This document shows, piece by piece, positions 11,553 to 21,242 of a stretch of DNA of 64,000 bases (its first letter is position 1; each line of letters starts with the position of its first letter). The notes below the pieces were generated by a model. It worked only from the letters and a program-made list of their open reading frames with translations, did no database searches and was not told where the DNA came from. This DNA comes from Tubulanus polymorphus (lineage: Eukaryota > Nemertea > Palaeonemertea > Tubulaniformes > Tubulanidae). The position numbers and the translations under genes are program-made. The stretch lies in assembly GCF_964204645.1 (NCBI RefSeq), contig NC_134034.1:6011414-6075413 (forward strand), in the 5' to 3' direction.

Positions 11553-12308
11553 ATGGTGGAATTAAAAGAATACAGAATATTTGTTGATTCAAGAAAACTT
11601 ACAAATTATAAATCTCATAATTTACTAGTACAATTAGATAGAGAATTTAAGAATTGTGTAGATTTAAAATTAGTAAATATAAGTTTATGTAATTCTTTTT
11701 ATAATATATCGGATAAAACTTTTGAACATAGAGGGTTTATGATTTATATGAGAAATAAAGGTAAATGGTTTCATATATTTTTAAAACCAGGATTATATAA
11801 TTTAGAATCATTAGCGCAGGAAATTAATAGAAGAGCTCGGTTGAAAATCGGGGGCACTTCTGTATTTGAAATTAAATTTAATAAAATTGATAGTACTAAT
11901 AAAATTAGAATAAAGATATCTAATGAACAACATAAATTCATGGTAAACAAACCACTGGCTAAAATGTTAGGAATTAAACCGCTTACAGTTACTGGAAACG
12001 CAGAAGGCAGCTCAAATATAATACCTTTTACACAATTTTATATTTATTGCAATTTAATCGAGCCTACAAAAACTTTCGAAGCAACTAAAAAAACAATTTG
12101 TAGTTCTAGTATACTAAATATTTTACCGCTAAAAAATGTTAAACAATTTGGAACTCAAATAAATTATAATTTAACAGAATGTGATTTCAAACCATGCATT
12201 CCTAAATTTAATAATTTTAAATTAGAAATAAGAAATCATAATGGATATTTAATTGATTTGAATAACTTTCCTGTGATATATGAATTAGTTATAAGATGTA
12301 GAGAGTAA
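11553..12308 (+). CDS. Penton-like minor capsid protein (intact, 251 aa)
   Basis: A single uninterrupted frame starting MVELKEYRIFVDSRK. The family pattern recognised is a beta-rich protein with a central PFTQFYIYCNLIEPTKTF segment, SSILNILPLKN, and a C-terminal LEIRNHNGYLIDLNNFPVIYELVI. This is the usual signature of the single jelly-roll penton/minor capsid protein of animal Polintons and adintoviruses, which would form the vertices of the icosahedral capsid. The length of about 250 residues fits the family. Its start is preceded by AAAATAAATG, and it comes 17 bp after the previous gene. It is the only intact structural-core gene in element A; the copy in B is broken. Confidence 0.75.
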   Translation: MVELKEYRIFVDSRKLTNYKSHNLLVQLDREFKNCVDLKLVNISLCNSFYNISDKTFEHRGFMIYMRNKGKWFHIFLKPGLYNLESLAQEINRRARLKIGGTSVFEIKFNKIDSTNKIRIKISNEQHKFMVNKPLAKMLGIKPLTVTGNAEGSSNIIPFTQFYIYCNLIEPTKTFEATKKTICSSSILNILPLKNVKQFGTQINYNLTECDFKPCIPKFNNFKLEIRNHNGYLIDLNNFPVIYELVIRCRE

Positions 12309-12324
12309 TTTTTTCACTATATAA

Positions 12325-12909
12325 ATTAATATTACTGTTGGGCCGAGCATATGTTTTGGATTTGATTTTAAACGTGAGAAAGAAAATAAAATTTAACGTT
12401 AATGATGTAATTACACATATAAAAAATATTGCATTTTCTAATGAAACAACATTTGAGTATGAAACAACAATAAATAAAGAAACTTTAAATGTAGAAAAGA
12501 TTACTAATTTAATTAGAGAATCTTTAAGATTTTATGAATTAGATGAAGATTTTATTATAGATGATATTAAAAAAATAATAATTGAAATATATGATAATCA
12601 TAAAAGTAGTAATGAAATAAATGTTGAATTAATCATAAATAAGTTAACGAAATATTTTGATGATAGTAATTTTTTTGATAAATATATGAGTGATAATAAG
12701 TGGATAATAACTGGATTATATAATGGCGCATTACTATCAGTTGGAACTGTTGGTTATTCAATGGTATTAAAAAAAGTATTTAAAATGGGAAGTGTTAATG
12801 TTGATAGATTTGATATAAATGATATTTTAAAATTAACATTAGCAGTTACTTTATCTAATTTAACTATTGATTATTTGGAAAAACAAAAATATATAAGTCT
12901 CCCATATAA
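12325..12909 (+). pseudogene. Small membrane-associated protein, broken (copy A)
   Basis: Collinear with 36243-36824 in element B. The start codon is ATT here where B has ATG, there is a frameshift near 12385, and the C-terminus is shifted near 12893. A long internal frame (to 12952) is open but begins in the wrong frame. Conserved features are an acidic N-terminal half (ITNLIRESLRFYELDEDFII) and one hydrophobic stretch (ITGLYNGALLSVGTVGYSMV), probably a membrane segment. No known family recognised. Confidence 0.6.
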
Positions 12910-12933
12910 ATGCATAATTATTTTACTAAATAA

Positions 12934-13356
12934 ATGGCTTCTGCAGTTATAACTATTATAGGATCGGCAATTGTTAACGCTTTAGCATTTACTGGTGGTG
13001 GTTATTTATTCAAGCATATTGATAAAAATGGTTCATTAACAGAACAAAAAAGACATAACTTAGCATTAGAGAAATACAATAAAGCAGTGGAAGAATATAG
13101 AGAAAAGAGGCAAAACTATATGGATTACATCAATAAAGAATTATATGATCAGAAGATTTCACATAGAGATTTTCAATCAGTTGATGATGCAATGAGTTTA
13201 TATAACGCGGTAACCAATAAAGAAAAATTACATCTATACAAACCAAAATTATCAGATTATTATACCCCAAGTAATGAACAGAAGAAATATGAAATAATTT
13301 GGATTTTAGGTGGAACTGTTATTGTTATATTTGTAGCATATAAGTTTACTAATTAG
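12934..13356 (+). CDS. Conserved Polinton membrane protein with two end TM segments (140 aa, intact)
   Basis: Begins MASAVITIIGSAIVNALAF, with a hydrophobic segment at about residues 3-25, a charged coiled-coil-like middle (KYNKAVEEYREKRQNYMDYI), the conserved block FQSVDDAMSLYNAV and PKLSDYYTPS, and a second hydrophobic segment at about 119-137. I recognise the DAM-x-x-Y and LSDFYxPS pattern from many invertebrate Polinton-like proteins of unknown function. The copy in B (36849-37274) is also intact and very similar, which suggests it is or was under constraint. It may be a virion membrane or capsid-lining protein; that is inference. Confidence 0.75.
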   Translation: MASAVITIIGSAIVNALAFTGGGYLFKHIDKNGSLTEQKRHNLALEKYNKAVEEYREKRQNYMDYINKELYDQKISHRDFQSVDDAMSLYNAVTNKEKLHLYKPKLSDYYTPSNEQKKYEIIWILGGTVIVIFVAYKFTN

Positions 13357-13375
13357 TAATTTTTTTTCTAAATAA
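13357..13375 (+). promoter_or_regulatory. Late-type promoter-like block (T-run then TAAATAAATG)
   Basis: The 19-bp gap between two genes is TAA, eight T's, then CTAAATAA directly before ATG. The same arrangement (a run of 6-8 T's, 5-8 nt, then (T)ATATAAATG or TAAATAAATG) occurs at 12309-12324, 13812-13827, 15154-15169 and 16889-16909, and in element B at 37275-37290, 37717-37732 and 40569-40588. The T-run could terminate the upstream transcript and TAAATG resembles poxvirus late promoters. The functional reading is inference. Confidence 0.45.
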
Positions 13376-13811
13376 ATGGAAGATAAAGTTGATAATATTG
13401 ATATTATTCCTCATGATATAAATAAAACTAAATTAAAAATATATTTAGAAAAACAAATATTAGAATTTGAAAGTGACTTAAAGATAAAAAAAGAAAAAAT
13501 ATTTAAAAAGTAAAATTATATATTATTTGATTATAAGTGGTTCGGTTACAATAAGTTCTGTAATAACATTTCTAGCAATATTCAGTCCATTAACACCTTT
13601 AGCTATATCAATTGGTGTATTATGATTAAGTTCAAGTGTTTTAACTGGTATAAGTTCAAAATTCAATATAAAAAGTAATTAAGAAAAAATTAAAACTAAT
13701 ATGAAAGAAATAAATAAATTAAAGAATACACTAGATTATATAATTAGTTTAAATGGTCATATAACAGTTAAAGAACAAGATAAATTATTAAAAGAATTAA
13801 TAAATTATTAA
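13376..13811 (+). pseudogene. Coiled-coil membrane protein, broken (copy A)
   Basis: Collinear with the intact 141-residue gene at 37291-37716. In A the frame shifts near 13495 (an extra A in an A-run) and a stop occurs near 13681. The conserved design is an N-terminal charged helix, two adjacent hydrophobic segments with many G, S and L residues, and a C-terminal charged helix. This architecture is recurrent in animal Polinton-like elements, function unknown. Confidence 0.65.
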
Positions 13812-13827
13812 TTTTTTAGTTATATAA

Positions 13828-15153
13828 ATGGCAGATAGTTTTCCAAAAGCTTTCCAATATAATAAATCAATTAAATATAATATTCCAGCAATAGATTTTA
13901 ATAAAGATATTTCATATAGAAATGAAGTTTTAAATTCATTAATTGATTTAGAAATTTATGTTACTGAAACTAATAATTTTAATGCAAAGATGGAAAATAT
14001 ATTTCATGTATATTTAATTAATTTTAAAAAATTGAAAGATGAAAAACAATGTTTATTAAAATCTAATATGAAGTATTGGCAGAACCAATTAAATTTTGCT
14101 GTTTATTGTGCAACAACAGGATGTGGAATTAGTTGGAATGATCATTTAAACAAATCAAGTTTACCATTGATGTTATCACTTTTTAGATTTCATACATATT
14201 TTCAAATAAAATTAATATTAGATGAATTAGAATGTCCTTTACCAGGTTCAAAATATTTTAAAGAATTGAATAATAATATTAATTTTTCTAAGTTTTATAA
14301 AATATGTAATGAATTTAATATTAATTAAAATAAAGATTTTAGAGCAAAAATTGGAACAATGGGTGGATTAGGAATATTATATACTAAAGAATTTGGAAAA
14401 ATAATGACAAATTCAGATGTAAGAACACTAAATTGGAAGGAATTACCAAAATATTATGATAATATACAACAACAAAATAATAATGGTTGGGTTAATTTCA
14501 TTTTAGAAAATAGTGAAGGTTTTACTAAAGCTGGAATACAAAGAATAAATCAATCTATTAGAACTTATTTGATATGTATTTTAGGTGCGCAAGTTGAAAC
14601 AAGATCCCCAATAATTGGAAATGATAACACTTCATTCGATGCGCAGAAACAATTCAAAGTATTATTTGAAGATTCAATTCATAATGATAAAAATAGATCG
14701 ATTCCAGAAAACATTGTAAGATATCAAAATTATTTAGATAAATCACATATTAGATTAAATTATTGTATAGGCCCTAATCTATTTATTATTTCTAATGATT
14801 TAGTATTAAAGATGGGAAATATAATTGGTTATAATAATCTAATTAAAACTGCAACAATAAATAATTCATTTGGATTAAATGATATAAATAAAAAGATTAT
14901 TACTGCTCCAAAATTAATGGAAGGTGAAAAAAATAAAAAACATATTCAATCAACAGAAACTAAAACTAAGAATATTAAATTAAATAATGATTCTAAAATA
15001 AAAGATTACAATACATCAGAAGATATAAAAACTGATAATATTCAACATGAAATAATTAAACTAAATGATGATAATAAATCCCATGAAAATACTAAATTAG
15101 CTATAACTTGTATAGGAATTGTAATCGGAGGAATATTATATTTTAGATTTTAA
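13828..15153 (+). pseudogene. Conserved Polinton structural-type protein, one in-frame stop (441 codons)
   Basis: One reading frame with a single TAA at 14326-14328. It starts MADSFPKAFQYNKSIKYNI, has a Cys-containing block (YCATTGCGISWNDH), RFHTYFQIKLILDELECPLPG, then ILENSEGFTKAG-x-QRINQSI and CILGAQVETR, and ends in a hydrophobic anchor (LAITCIGIVIGGILYF) after a low-complexity N/K/D-rich tail. I recognise the CILGxQVxxR and DISAGLTxxGQxRLNQSI-like pattern from Polinton-like elements of corals and molluscs, where it is unannotated. Its position between membrane proteins and the capsid gene suggests a virion component. Confidence 0.7.
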
Positions 15154-15169
15154 TTTTTTTATTATGTAA

Positions 15170-16888
15170 ATGGCAGAAGGTGGAGAAGATATTGGAATTG
15201 ATACTTTTGGTGACGCTCCCGGTATAAGTGATGAACAACCACCTAATTTTGATGAAACAAGTTTCAGTAATGATAATAAAACGGCATATAATACTAATTT
15301 AGGTGAAGATGATGATTATGATGATGATTATGATGGAATTAATTCCGAATTACGTGAAAAATTAATTAAATATTTAAAAGCTCCTGAAAGTGGTAGAATT
15401 TCAACTAGAACACAAAGAAAAGAATTTATGAAACTATTAGAAAAACAACAAGAAAAATATCCTGATAAACCTATGGAATTATATAGAATGAAATCTAGAG
15501 TAACAGATACAATTGTAAACGAATTATTACCAAAAGTTGTAATAGATGAAATTGATTCAGAAGGTGTTGTAGAACAAATTTATAAAGATGACCCATTTTT
15601 CATCAATAATTTAGAATTTAAAAATGATTCATGGTATTATAATCTTGAATTAAATAGGAATATTGTAACAATTCAATTATCTAAAATGGGTCAAGAAAAT
15701 ATTTTTGAACCTGGAATGCGAGCATTATCTACAATTGAAGGTTCAAAAGGTGGTAGAGAATTTCTCAGAATTATATGGAATGCACTCGACAGAATAAATA
15801 AAGAAGAACCAATTCCTAATATTGATATAAACAAATATTCACCATTTAAAAATCCAAATCCAAATCCTACTGATGTTGATCCAGAAACTGATGAAGATTT
15901 TGCAAATCGATTAGGTAAATTAAGAACTTCAACACCAGAAACATCGAGAAGAGACACTCAACCAATTGATAATGATTCAAGTCAATTACAATTAACATTA
16001 GAAAAACAAATTGATAGATTAAGAGATTCAGAAGAAGAGATGAATAGTATATCAGATACATCTGGTGCTGAAACTGGAATAAATCAAATACAATCTTTAC
16101 TAGAAAAAGGATTACTTGATTTAACTGATGAAGAATTAAAACAATTTCCTGAAAAAGCACGTAGAGAAATTAAAGGTGTACAGATATCAGCTGGTGAAAT
16201 TGCTAATATTAAGATGAGATTTTCTAAAATAACCATGTTAGAAAAAGAATTAGCTAATGCAAATGAAGAATTAAAACAATTAGAATTAAATAAAAATCTT
16301 CAAGTAATAGAGGAAGCTGATTATGAAAGCAGAAAGTTAGCTTTAGAAAAAGAAATAGATGATTTAAAATATAACAAAGAATTACAGGAAAAAGAAAGAG
16401 ATACATTATTAAAATCATATGATCTTAATCATATTAAAAAATTAAAAGTTGTTGTTAAAGATTTGTTGATAAAACCAAATTCTAAAATATCATTGAAAGA
16501 TAGAATAAAATTATAATTTAAGTTAGAAGGTATAACAATTCTTTCAATTCTAACAGCTGTAACTATGTTATTTACAACAATTGGTTTAGCAATATCAAAT
16601 GCTTTAAAATCTACTCCTACTCCCAATAAATCAGATAAGCCCCCAGGTAATAATTCTATACAAGATAAAGTTAAAGATGGTTTAAAAAAATTAGCAAAAT
16701 ATTTATGGGAACTATCTAAAAAATCTGCTGCAGCATTGCCAGGAGTTATTGCATCAATTGTTGGTTTTATATTGAAATCTGCTGGGAATATTATTAACTT
16801 TGCTGCTGAACATATTATTTTATTTTTAATTACAGTTGTAAGTGCTATTATTTTTGGGTTAGTAAATATGATATCAAAAAATAAATAA
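15170..16888 (+). pseudogene. Long acidic coiled-coil protein with C-terminal membrane segments, one stop (copy A)
   Basis: A 572-codon frame interrupted by one TAA at 16514-16516. Acidic N-terminus (GGEDIGIDTF; DDDYDDDYDG), a central unique region, a long coiled coil (LEKELANANEELKQLELNK), then a conserved C-terminus with hydrophobic stretches (LFTTIGLAISNAL; ALPGVIASIVGFILKSAG; LFLITVVSAIIFGLV). The C-terminus matches the intact B copy (39138-40568) closely, but the region from about codon 45 to 230 is strongly diverged. The gene lies directly before the major capsid gene. A virion or scaffold role is inferred from position. Confidence 0.7.
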
Positions 16889-16909
16889 TTAATTTTTTTT
16901 GTTAAATAA

Positions 16910-18157
16910 ATGAGTGGGAGTTATATAAGATCTTCTAAGATTTCTAGAATATCTAATGCTATTAAAGCAGAAAGATCACATCATATAATTACTCATAACC
17001 CTTCTAATATTAATCCCGATGAAACTTTATATGTTAGAATTCCGAGATTAACACAAAATACTTTTTATGTTCCAAATAGTATTTATTTATCAGCCGATAT
17101 AAAAGTAATCGGTAATAATAATAATTATGTTGTTGATAATGTTGGAAGATATTTGATTAAAAAATTAACTATAAAGATTGGTCCAGAAACAGTTTTCTCA
17201 TTAGATGATTATAATTTATTCATGCATTATAAAGATTTATGGTTAACTAAAGAAAATAGAAATAATATGATATTTCAAGGAATCCAATCAGAAAACCAAA
17301 ATAAATTAAGATCAGAAGCTAATAGCGCAATATTAACTAATTCTGTAGATAAATTGATAAAAAGTATATATGGAAGCAAATATAAAATTCCATTAGACTT
17401 TGAATTGATAAATAACAATGCACCTTTATATAAATACGCAATTCAAGAAGACGTTATATTCGAAATAACATTTGCTCCTGTTAATGAAATTGTAATATCT
17501 AGCGTTAATAAAGATATGAGTTATAAATTATCGAATATATGTTTAGAATATGACACAGTTACTGATGAAAATATTTCAAGTATAATTCAAACTCAATACA
17601 ATCAAGGATTTTCATTATTATATGATTATATTGATAAATCTAAAACTGTAACTATTAATGCAAATGATGAAATAATTAATGAGAATATTAACTTCCCAAG
17701 AAGATCTATTAAAAGTATATTAATATTTTTTACCATTGCAACATATACTAATGGCGCAATAAATGTTGATAATTATTATAATCCTGAAATAACAAAAGTA
17801 GAAATAACTATCGAAGGAATAGCAAATAAAATATTTTGTCAAGGAATGAGAATGATTGATCAATGGCCAGAAATTAGAAAACATTTTATGAATGAAAAAG
17901 TAAAATCATCTGAAAATTGTAATATTAATTAAATTGATTATAATACCGGTAATAAATATGCATTATGGTTAGATTTTGGAACAACAGAGGATAATTCATT
18001 ACATGGTTCTGGAAAAAAATTACAGAACACTAAAGATGGAATACAATTATTCATGACAAAGAATTAAGGAATCAAAAATTTCAAAATGCACATTTATATT
18101 ATATCTGACGCGCAATTAAATATTGTAAATTCTCAATTAAATAGTGTTATGTATTAA
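16910..18157 (+). pseudogene. Major capsid protein, double jelly-roll type (copy A, two stops)
   Basis: A 415-codon frame with in-frame TAA at 17930-17932 and near 18065. Conserved motifs recognised from Polinton/adintovirus hexon-like proteins: ETLYVRIPRLTQ, VPNSIYLSADIKV, VDNVGRYLIKKLTIKIG, YKDLWLTKENRNNM, and near the C-terminus YALWLDF with TTEDNSLHGSGKKL and HIYIISDAQLNIVN. It would form the capsid shell. It follows the coiled-coil gene by 21 bp and carries the T-run/TAAATG block. Copy B (40589-41796) has the same gene with a different lesion. Confidence 0.85.
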
Positions 18158-18189
18158 AATTTTAACTTTAATAAAAATTTATATAATAA

Positions 18190-18699
18190 ATGGAAGGAGG
18201 TGAAGTATATAAACATATTCCATACATCGATACACATGAAAATAATGATGGTTTATATTATGTAATACCTTGTAATATAGCTTTGATATTTGATCCTATT
18301 TTCAAAATTTATAAAACTAAACTAATAGAAATCGATAATAATAAAAGTGAAGTTGTTGATAATTTAAGTAATGTAATTGATAATAATGTAATACCTTCTA
18401 CATCTAATAATGTAATACCTTCTACATCTAATAATGTAATACCTTCTACATCTAATAATGTAATACCTTCTACATCTAATAATGTAATACCTTCTACATC
18501 AAATAATGTATTACCTTCTACATCTAATAATGCAATAATATTAAATGTTAGTGAAAATAGAAATTATTGTGATTATTGTAAAGGTGAATTTTCAAACGCT
18601 CCATCAAATTGGAATAATCATATGAATACAAATTCACATATTACTAATGTTATAAAACGTGTTGGTTTAAGAGAATTTATAGAACACCCATTTAGATAA
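18190..18699 (+). pseudogene. Zinc-finger protein with octapeptide repeats, C-terminally truncated (copy A)
   Basis: Starts MEGGEVYKHIPYIDTHE. Residues 65-112 are six copies of NNVIPSTS (the last NNVLPSTS), then one C2H2-type finger NYCDYCKGEF to HMNTNSH. The frame matches the 304-residue B gene (41829-42743) until HPF and stops one codon later, at a deletion junction that fuses it to the integrase remnant on the other strand. Function unknown; an early AT block (TTTAATAAAAATT) lies upstream. Confidence 0.75.
18382..18525 (+). repeat. 24-bp coding tandem repeat, 6 units
   Basis: Six consecutive 24-bp units encoding NNVIPSTS, nearly identical at nucleotide level. The same array, also six units but with A, F and other substitutions, is at 42021-42164 in element B. 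Confidence 0.92.
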
Positions 18700-18986
18700 G
18701 TTCTTCATGTCAATTAAATCAGCTTGCCATTGTTGATCGATATATGAAACCATAACTTTTCTTGTTAAATAAGTTTTATCCATTTTTTGTGGATTTGATA
18801 TGTTGGTTGATTTTGTAACCATAATCTTAGTTCACTATATTTTATATCACCATATGGGTGCCGTACGGCACCATTACCATTTTCATTATCAGATTTAATT
18901 TTATTCCATAATTCTGAAACGTTAGAATATGATACTTCACTTTCTGGGTTATAATATAAATCTCTTAAATATTGTTCTTTTTTCAT
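18699..18986 (-). pseudogene. Polinton integrase, N-terminal remnant (copy A)
   Basis: Minus strand from MKKEQYLRDLYYNPESEVSY through WLQNQPTYQIHKK, which is the usual N-terminal region of Polinton integrases, then a 1-nt loss near 18785 and a short piece of the catalytic domain (TYLTRKVMVSYIDQQWQADL) up to the deletion junction at about 18699. The catalytic core after the first Asp region and the chromodomain, present in B, are missing. It contains a perfect 16-bp palindrome GGTGCCGTACGGCACC at 18857-18872. Confidence 0.8.
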
Positions 18987-18992
18987 CTTATT

Positions 18993-19360
18993 TTAATCCA
19001 TTAATAATAATTTAGATTTAGTTTCAATGGCTTTATGATTTGACTTATTTTCTGGTATAATAGGTTTATTGTCATTGGAATCATATTTATCATCAGATTT
19101 GAATTTGATTTATATATTACACCGGATAATATAATAACTGTTACTAATCCAATTGTAATATATAATTTATAATTACTTCCAGCATTAGAAGAATCAGATG
19201 GATTATCATTCGAATCAATATCAGATAAAGTCTGTGATTCATTTATATCAGTTAATTTCTTTTTCTTAGCTTTTTTTAATTCTGAAGATCTTTAACCTAA
19301 TTCTCTTGCCCATTTAATTTGTTTCTCGGATCTAGCCTTTTTCTTAACTCCATCACTCAT
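18993..19360 (-). pseudogene. Basic single-pass membrane protein, broken (copy A)
   Basis: Starts MSDGVKKKARSEKQIKWAREL; a TAA follows at codon 23 where B has Lys. Downstream are a Lys-rich helix, a Ser/Asn/Asp linker, one membrane segment (LYITIGLVTVIILSGVIY) and, after a frameshift near 19095, a hydrophilic tail ending LLLMD. Its ATG overlaps the end of the upstream 200-residue gene by 8 nt. In B the membrane segment and tail are deleted. Function unknown. Confidence 0.6.
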
Positions 19361-19955
19361 TTATTTTAGTTAGTTTTTGTTCTGATTCATTTTCTGTTTC
19401 GCTGTTTGGTTGTAGTACATCTGTTTCGTTCTTACCTGATTTACATTCCATAGGCTTGATATTCGAAAATGTTATGACGCCAGTAGAAATTAATGTCATA
19501 ACCGATCCTAATTGAAATGAAGCATATCCAACCCATTTTTGTAATTCAGTCCTAACTAAGTAGTCATGTTTCAAATCACTATATAATTTATTTTCATCAT
19601 CAATTGGTATTAACTGGTTACATAACTTAGAATAACATTTGACAATACCATCTGAAATAGAATCATTTATTCGGGCTAATCTTGCCTCTTCATAAATCTT
19701 AAAATATTTTATTACTTTATCTGGTTTCATAGCATCTAATTCTTGAAAAGTAATATTCTTAGTTAAAAACTCTTTAGTTTTTCCACCGGCAATCAATAGT
19801 TCTAGATGATGCTTACAATATAAATAGTATTCATAATCTGTATTACAATTAACTTGAGCACAATTAGTTACAACTGTATCTTTATTATCACTTATACCCA
19901 AATCATCTAATGTTTTTTCAATATCAATACTATTTTTATTAGATTTCTTAGACAT
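19353..19955 (-). CDS. Conserved Polinton protein of unknown function (200 aa, intact)
   Basis: Begins MSKKSNKNSIDIEKTLDDLG. It contains a Cys/His cluster (YYLYCKHHLELL), a conserved helical core (MKPDKVIKYFKIYEEARLAR), KLCNQL, and one hydrophobic segment at about residues 143-163 (GYASFQLGSVMTLISTGV). The acidic C-terminus ends EQKLTKINE. It is read leftward from the right half of the element, with ATG preceded by CTAATATAA. The B copy (44773-45375) is nearly identical but has one TGA at about codon 45. I recognise the sequence type as recurrent in such elements but know no function. Confidence 0.7.
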   Translation of the reverse strand: MSKKSNKNSIDIEKTLDDLGISDNKDTVVTNCAQVNCNTDYEYYLYCKHHLELLIAGGKTKEFLTKNITFQELDAMKPDKVIKYFKIYEEARLARINDSISDGIVKCYSKLCNQLIPIDDENKLYSDLKHDYLVRTELQKWVGYASFQLGSVMTLISTGVITFSNIKPMECKSGKNETDVLQPNSETENESEQKLTKINE

Positions 19956-20788
19956 TTATATTAGAGAAAAAAAGCAAAAAAATATTATAAGTATTCTTCA
20001 AATGATACTAGCTAGTTAAAGCTAAAGAATTCTAGTATTGACTACTGATACTAGCTATTTGAATTTAAAGAATTTCTATTTGAATCTATTCAAAATATAA
20101 AGTATTCTCTTTTTGAAAAGAAAATATTAAAAATATAATAGAATTCACTAGCTAGTTGAAGTTATTGTTTTTTTTATTATATTTTATTTAAATTCTATTT
20201 GATATCTCACTACTATTGTTTATCTATTAGGAGCAGTAATTATAACTGTCCAGATAAGTCATTTCGGACCCTTGATATCAAATTCCTCAAACTGAAAATA
20301 AATTCAAAGAAACGACTGGTGGAATTACTATTTCATAAACACATATATTTATTATACAAATTTTAGCGATCGATAATAGAACAATGGAGAACAATAGAAA
20401 AGCGGTTCAATCGGACTGGTTATTGCGCAATACACAGTTATATTTTTATTCTGTAAACTACAACATTCAAACATAGAAATGTAACCAATCAATATTGAGC
20501 AGCTGTTTCCGTCAACAACGATCAATAATAGAACAATGGAGAACAATAGAAATGCGGTCCAATCGGACCGGTTATTGCGCAATACACAGTTAACAGTAAA
20601 CAATCAATACAGAACAACCGCCGCCATTAACAACGATCAATAAAAGAACAATGGAGAACAATAGAAATGCGGTCCAATCGGACCGGTTATTGCGCAATAC
20701 TTAGTTAACAGTAAACAATACAATATTAAAACAGATATATACAATCGAGATTACATTTTTTGATATCTAAGACCTACAGTGTTATAAT
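19956..20788. other. Non-coding right-hand segment of Polinton A
   Basis: The first part (19956-20340) is AT-rich, contains repeated ACTAGCTAGTT-type and TACTAG motifs, and is conserved with B (45376-45765), including GGAGCAGTAATTATAACTG. From 20367 it becomes a tandem repeat array specific to A. No ORF is supported. Confidence 0.6.
20367..20725. repeat. Tandem array with GC stem-loops (3 units)
   Basis: Units begin at about 20367, 20519 and 20634 (spacings 152 and 115) with CGATCAATAATAGAACAATG. Units 2 and 3 carry the inverted pair GGTCC-AATC-GGACC followed by GGTTATTGCGCAATAC; unit 1 has a degraded pair. TTGCGCAA is itself palindromic. The array is absent from element B at this place. Confidence 0.8.
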
Positions 20789-21242
20789 TTATAATTTTGT
20801 CCAGAATTCTTTAATTACTGGATTGTTTCCAATCATTTCTACAATTTCTGGTAAATATCTGACTACTTCACTAAATGCTAATCCTAATATTTTGAATTTT
20901 TCATATTTTATTAATCTACCTACTCTTCTCAGTTTGAAAGAAAACCGGCACTGATATCTCCACTCATTTTCTTAGTTTTCGATTCTTTGAGTCCGAACAG
21001 CAATTTAAGTCGCGTTGCTGGTAATTTTGGTAATTGTAGTTCGCGCGGTAATTGTTTATTATGTATTACATCACTCAGAATTTTCACCATGGATGATAGT
21101 CCAAATGTTCTTGTAGTTTTTGTTCGTCAATTACGAGAGTTTTATCCTCCATTTCTAATGATTCCTGAGTTTCACTATCCGTCGTTTCTGGTTCCTCATC
21201 CGTTGGTTGACTTGGAATTTCTGGTCGATCTCTGTATTCCAT
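20789..21242 (-). pseudogene. Acidic-N-terminus protein, broken, present only in Polinton A
   Basis: A minus-strand frame starts MEYRDRPEIPSQPTDEE and is followed, after frame changes near 21105 and 20945, by NKQLPRELQLPKLPATRLK, FGLKESKTKKMSG and a C-terminal block VVRYLPEIVEMIG ending FWTKL. Codon-like composition and a TTAAAATGG-type start context suggest a former gene. Element B has unrelated non-coding DNA here, so the gene is an accessory gain in A or a loss in B. No family recognised. Confidence 0.45.

Noticed and set aside
12338-12952. An intact 204-residue protein in Polinton A
   Set aside because: Comparison with B shows the real start (12325) is mutated and that the N- and C-terminal parts are read in shifted frames.
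7425-18067. Alternative genetic code explaining the frequent in-frame stops in the Polintons
   Set aside because: Stops replace different residues in the two copies (Lys, Asn, Gln, Tyr, Leu, Arg), involve TAA, TAG and TGA, and are accompanied by frameshifts, so decay explains them.
18382-18525. A CRISPR-like array
   Set aside because: Units are contiguous, in frame, without spacers, and encode a peptide repeat in an animal mobile element.
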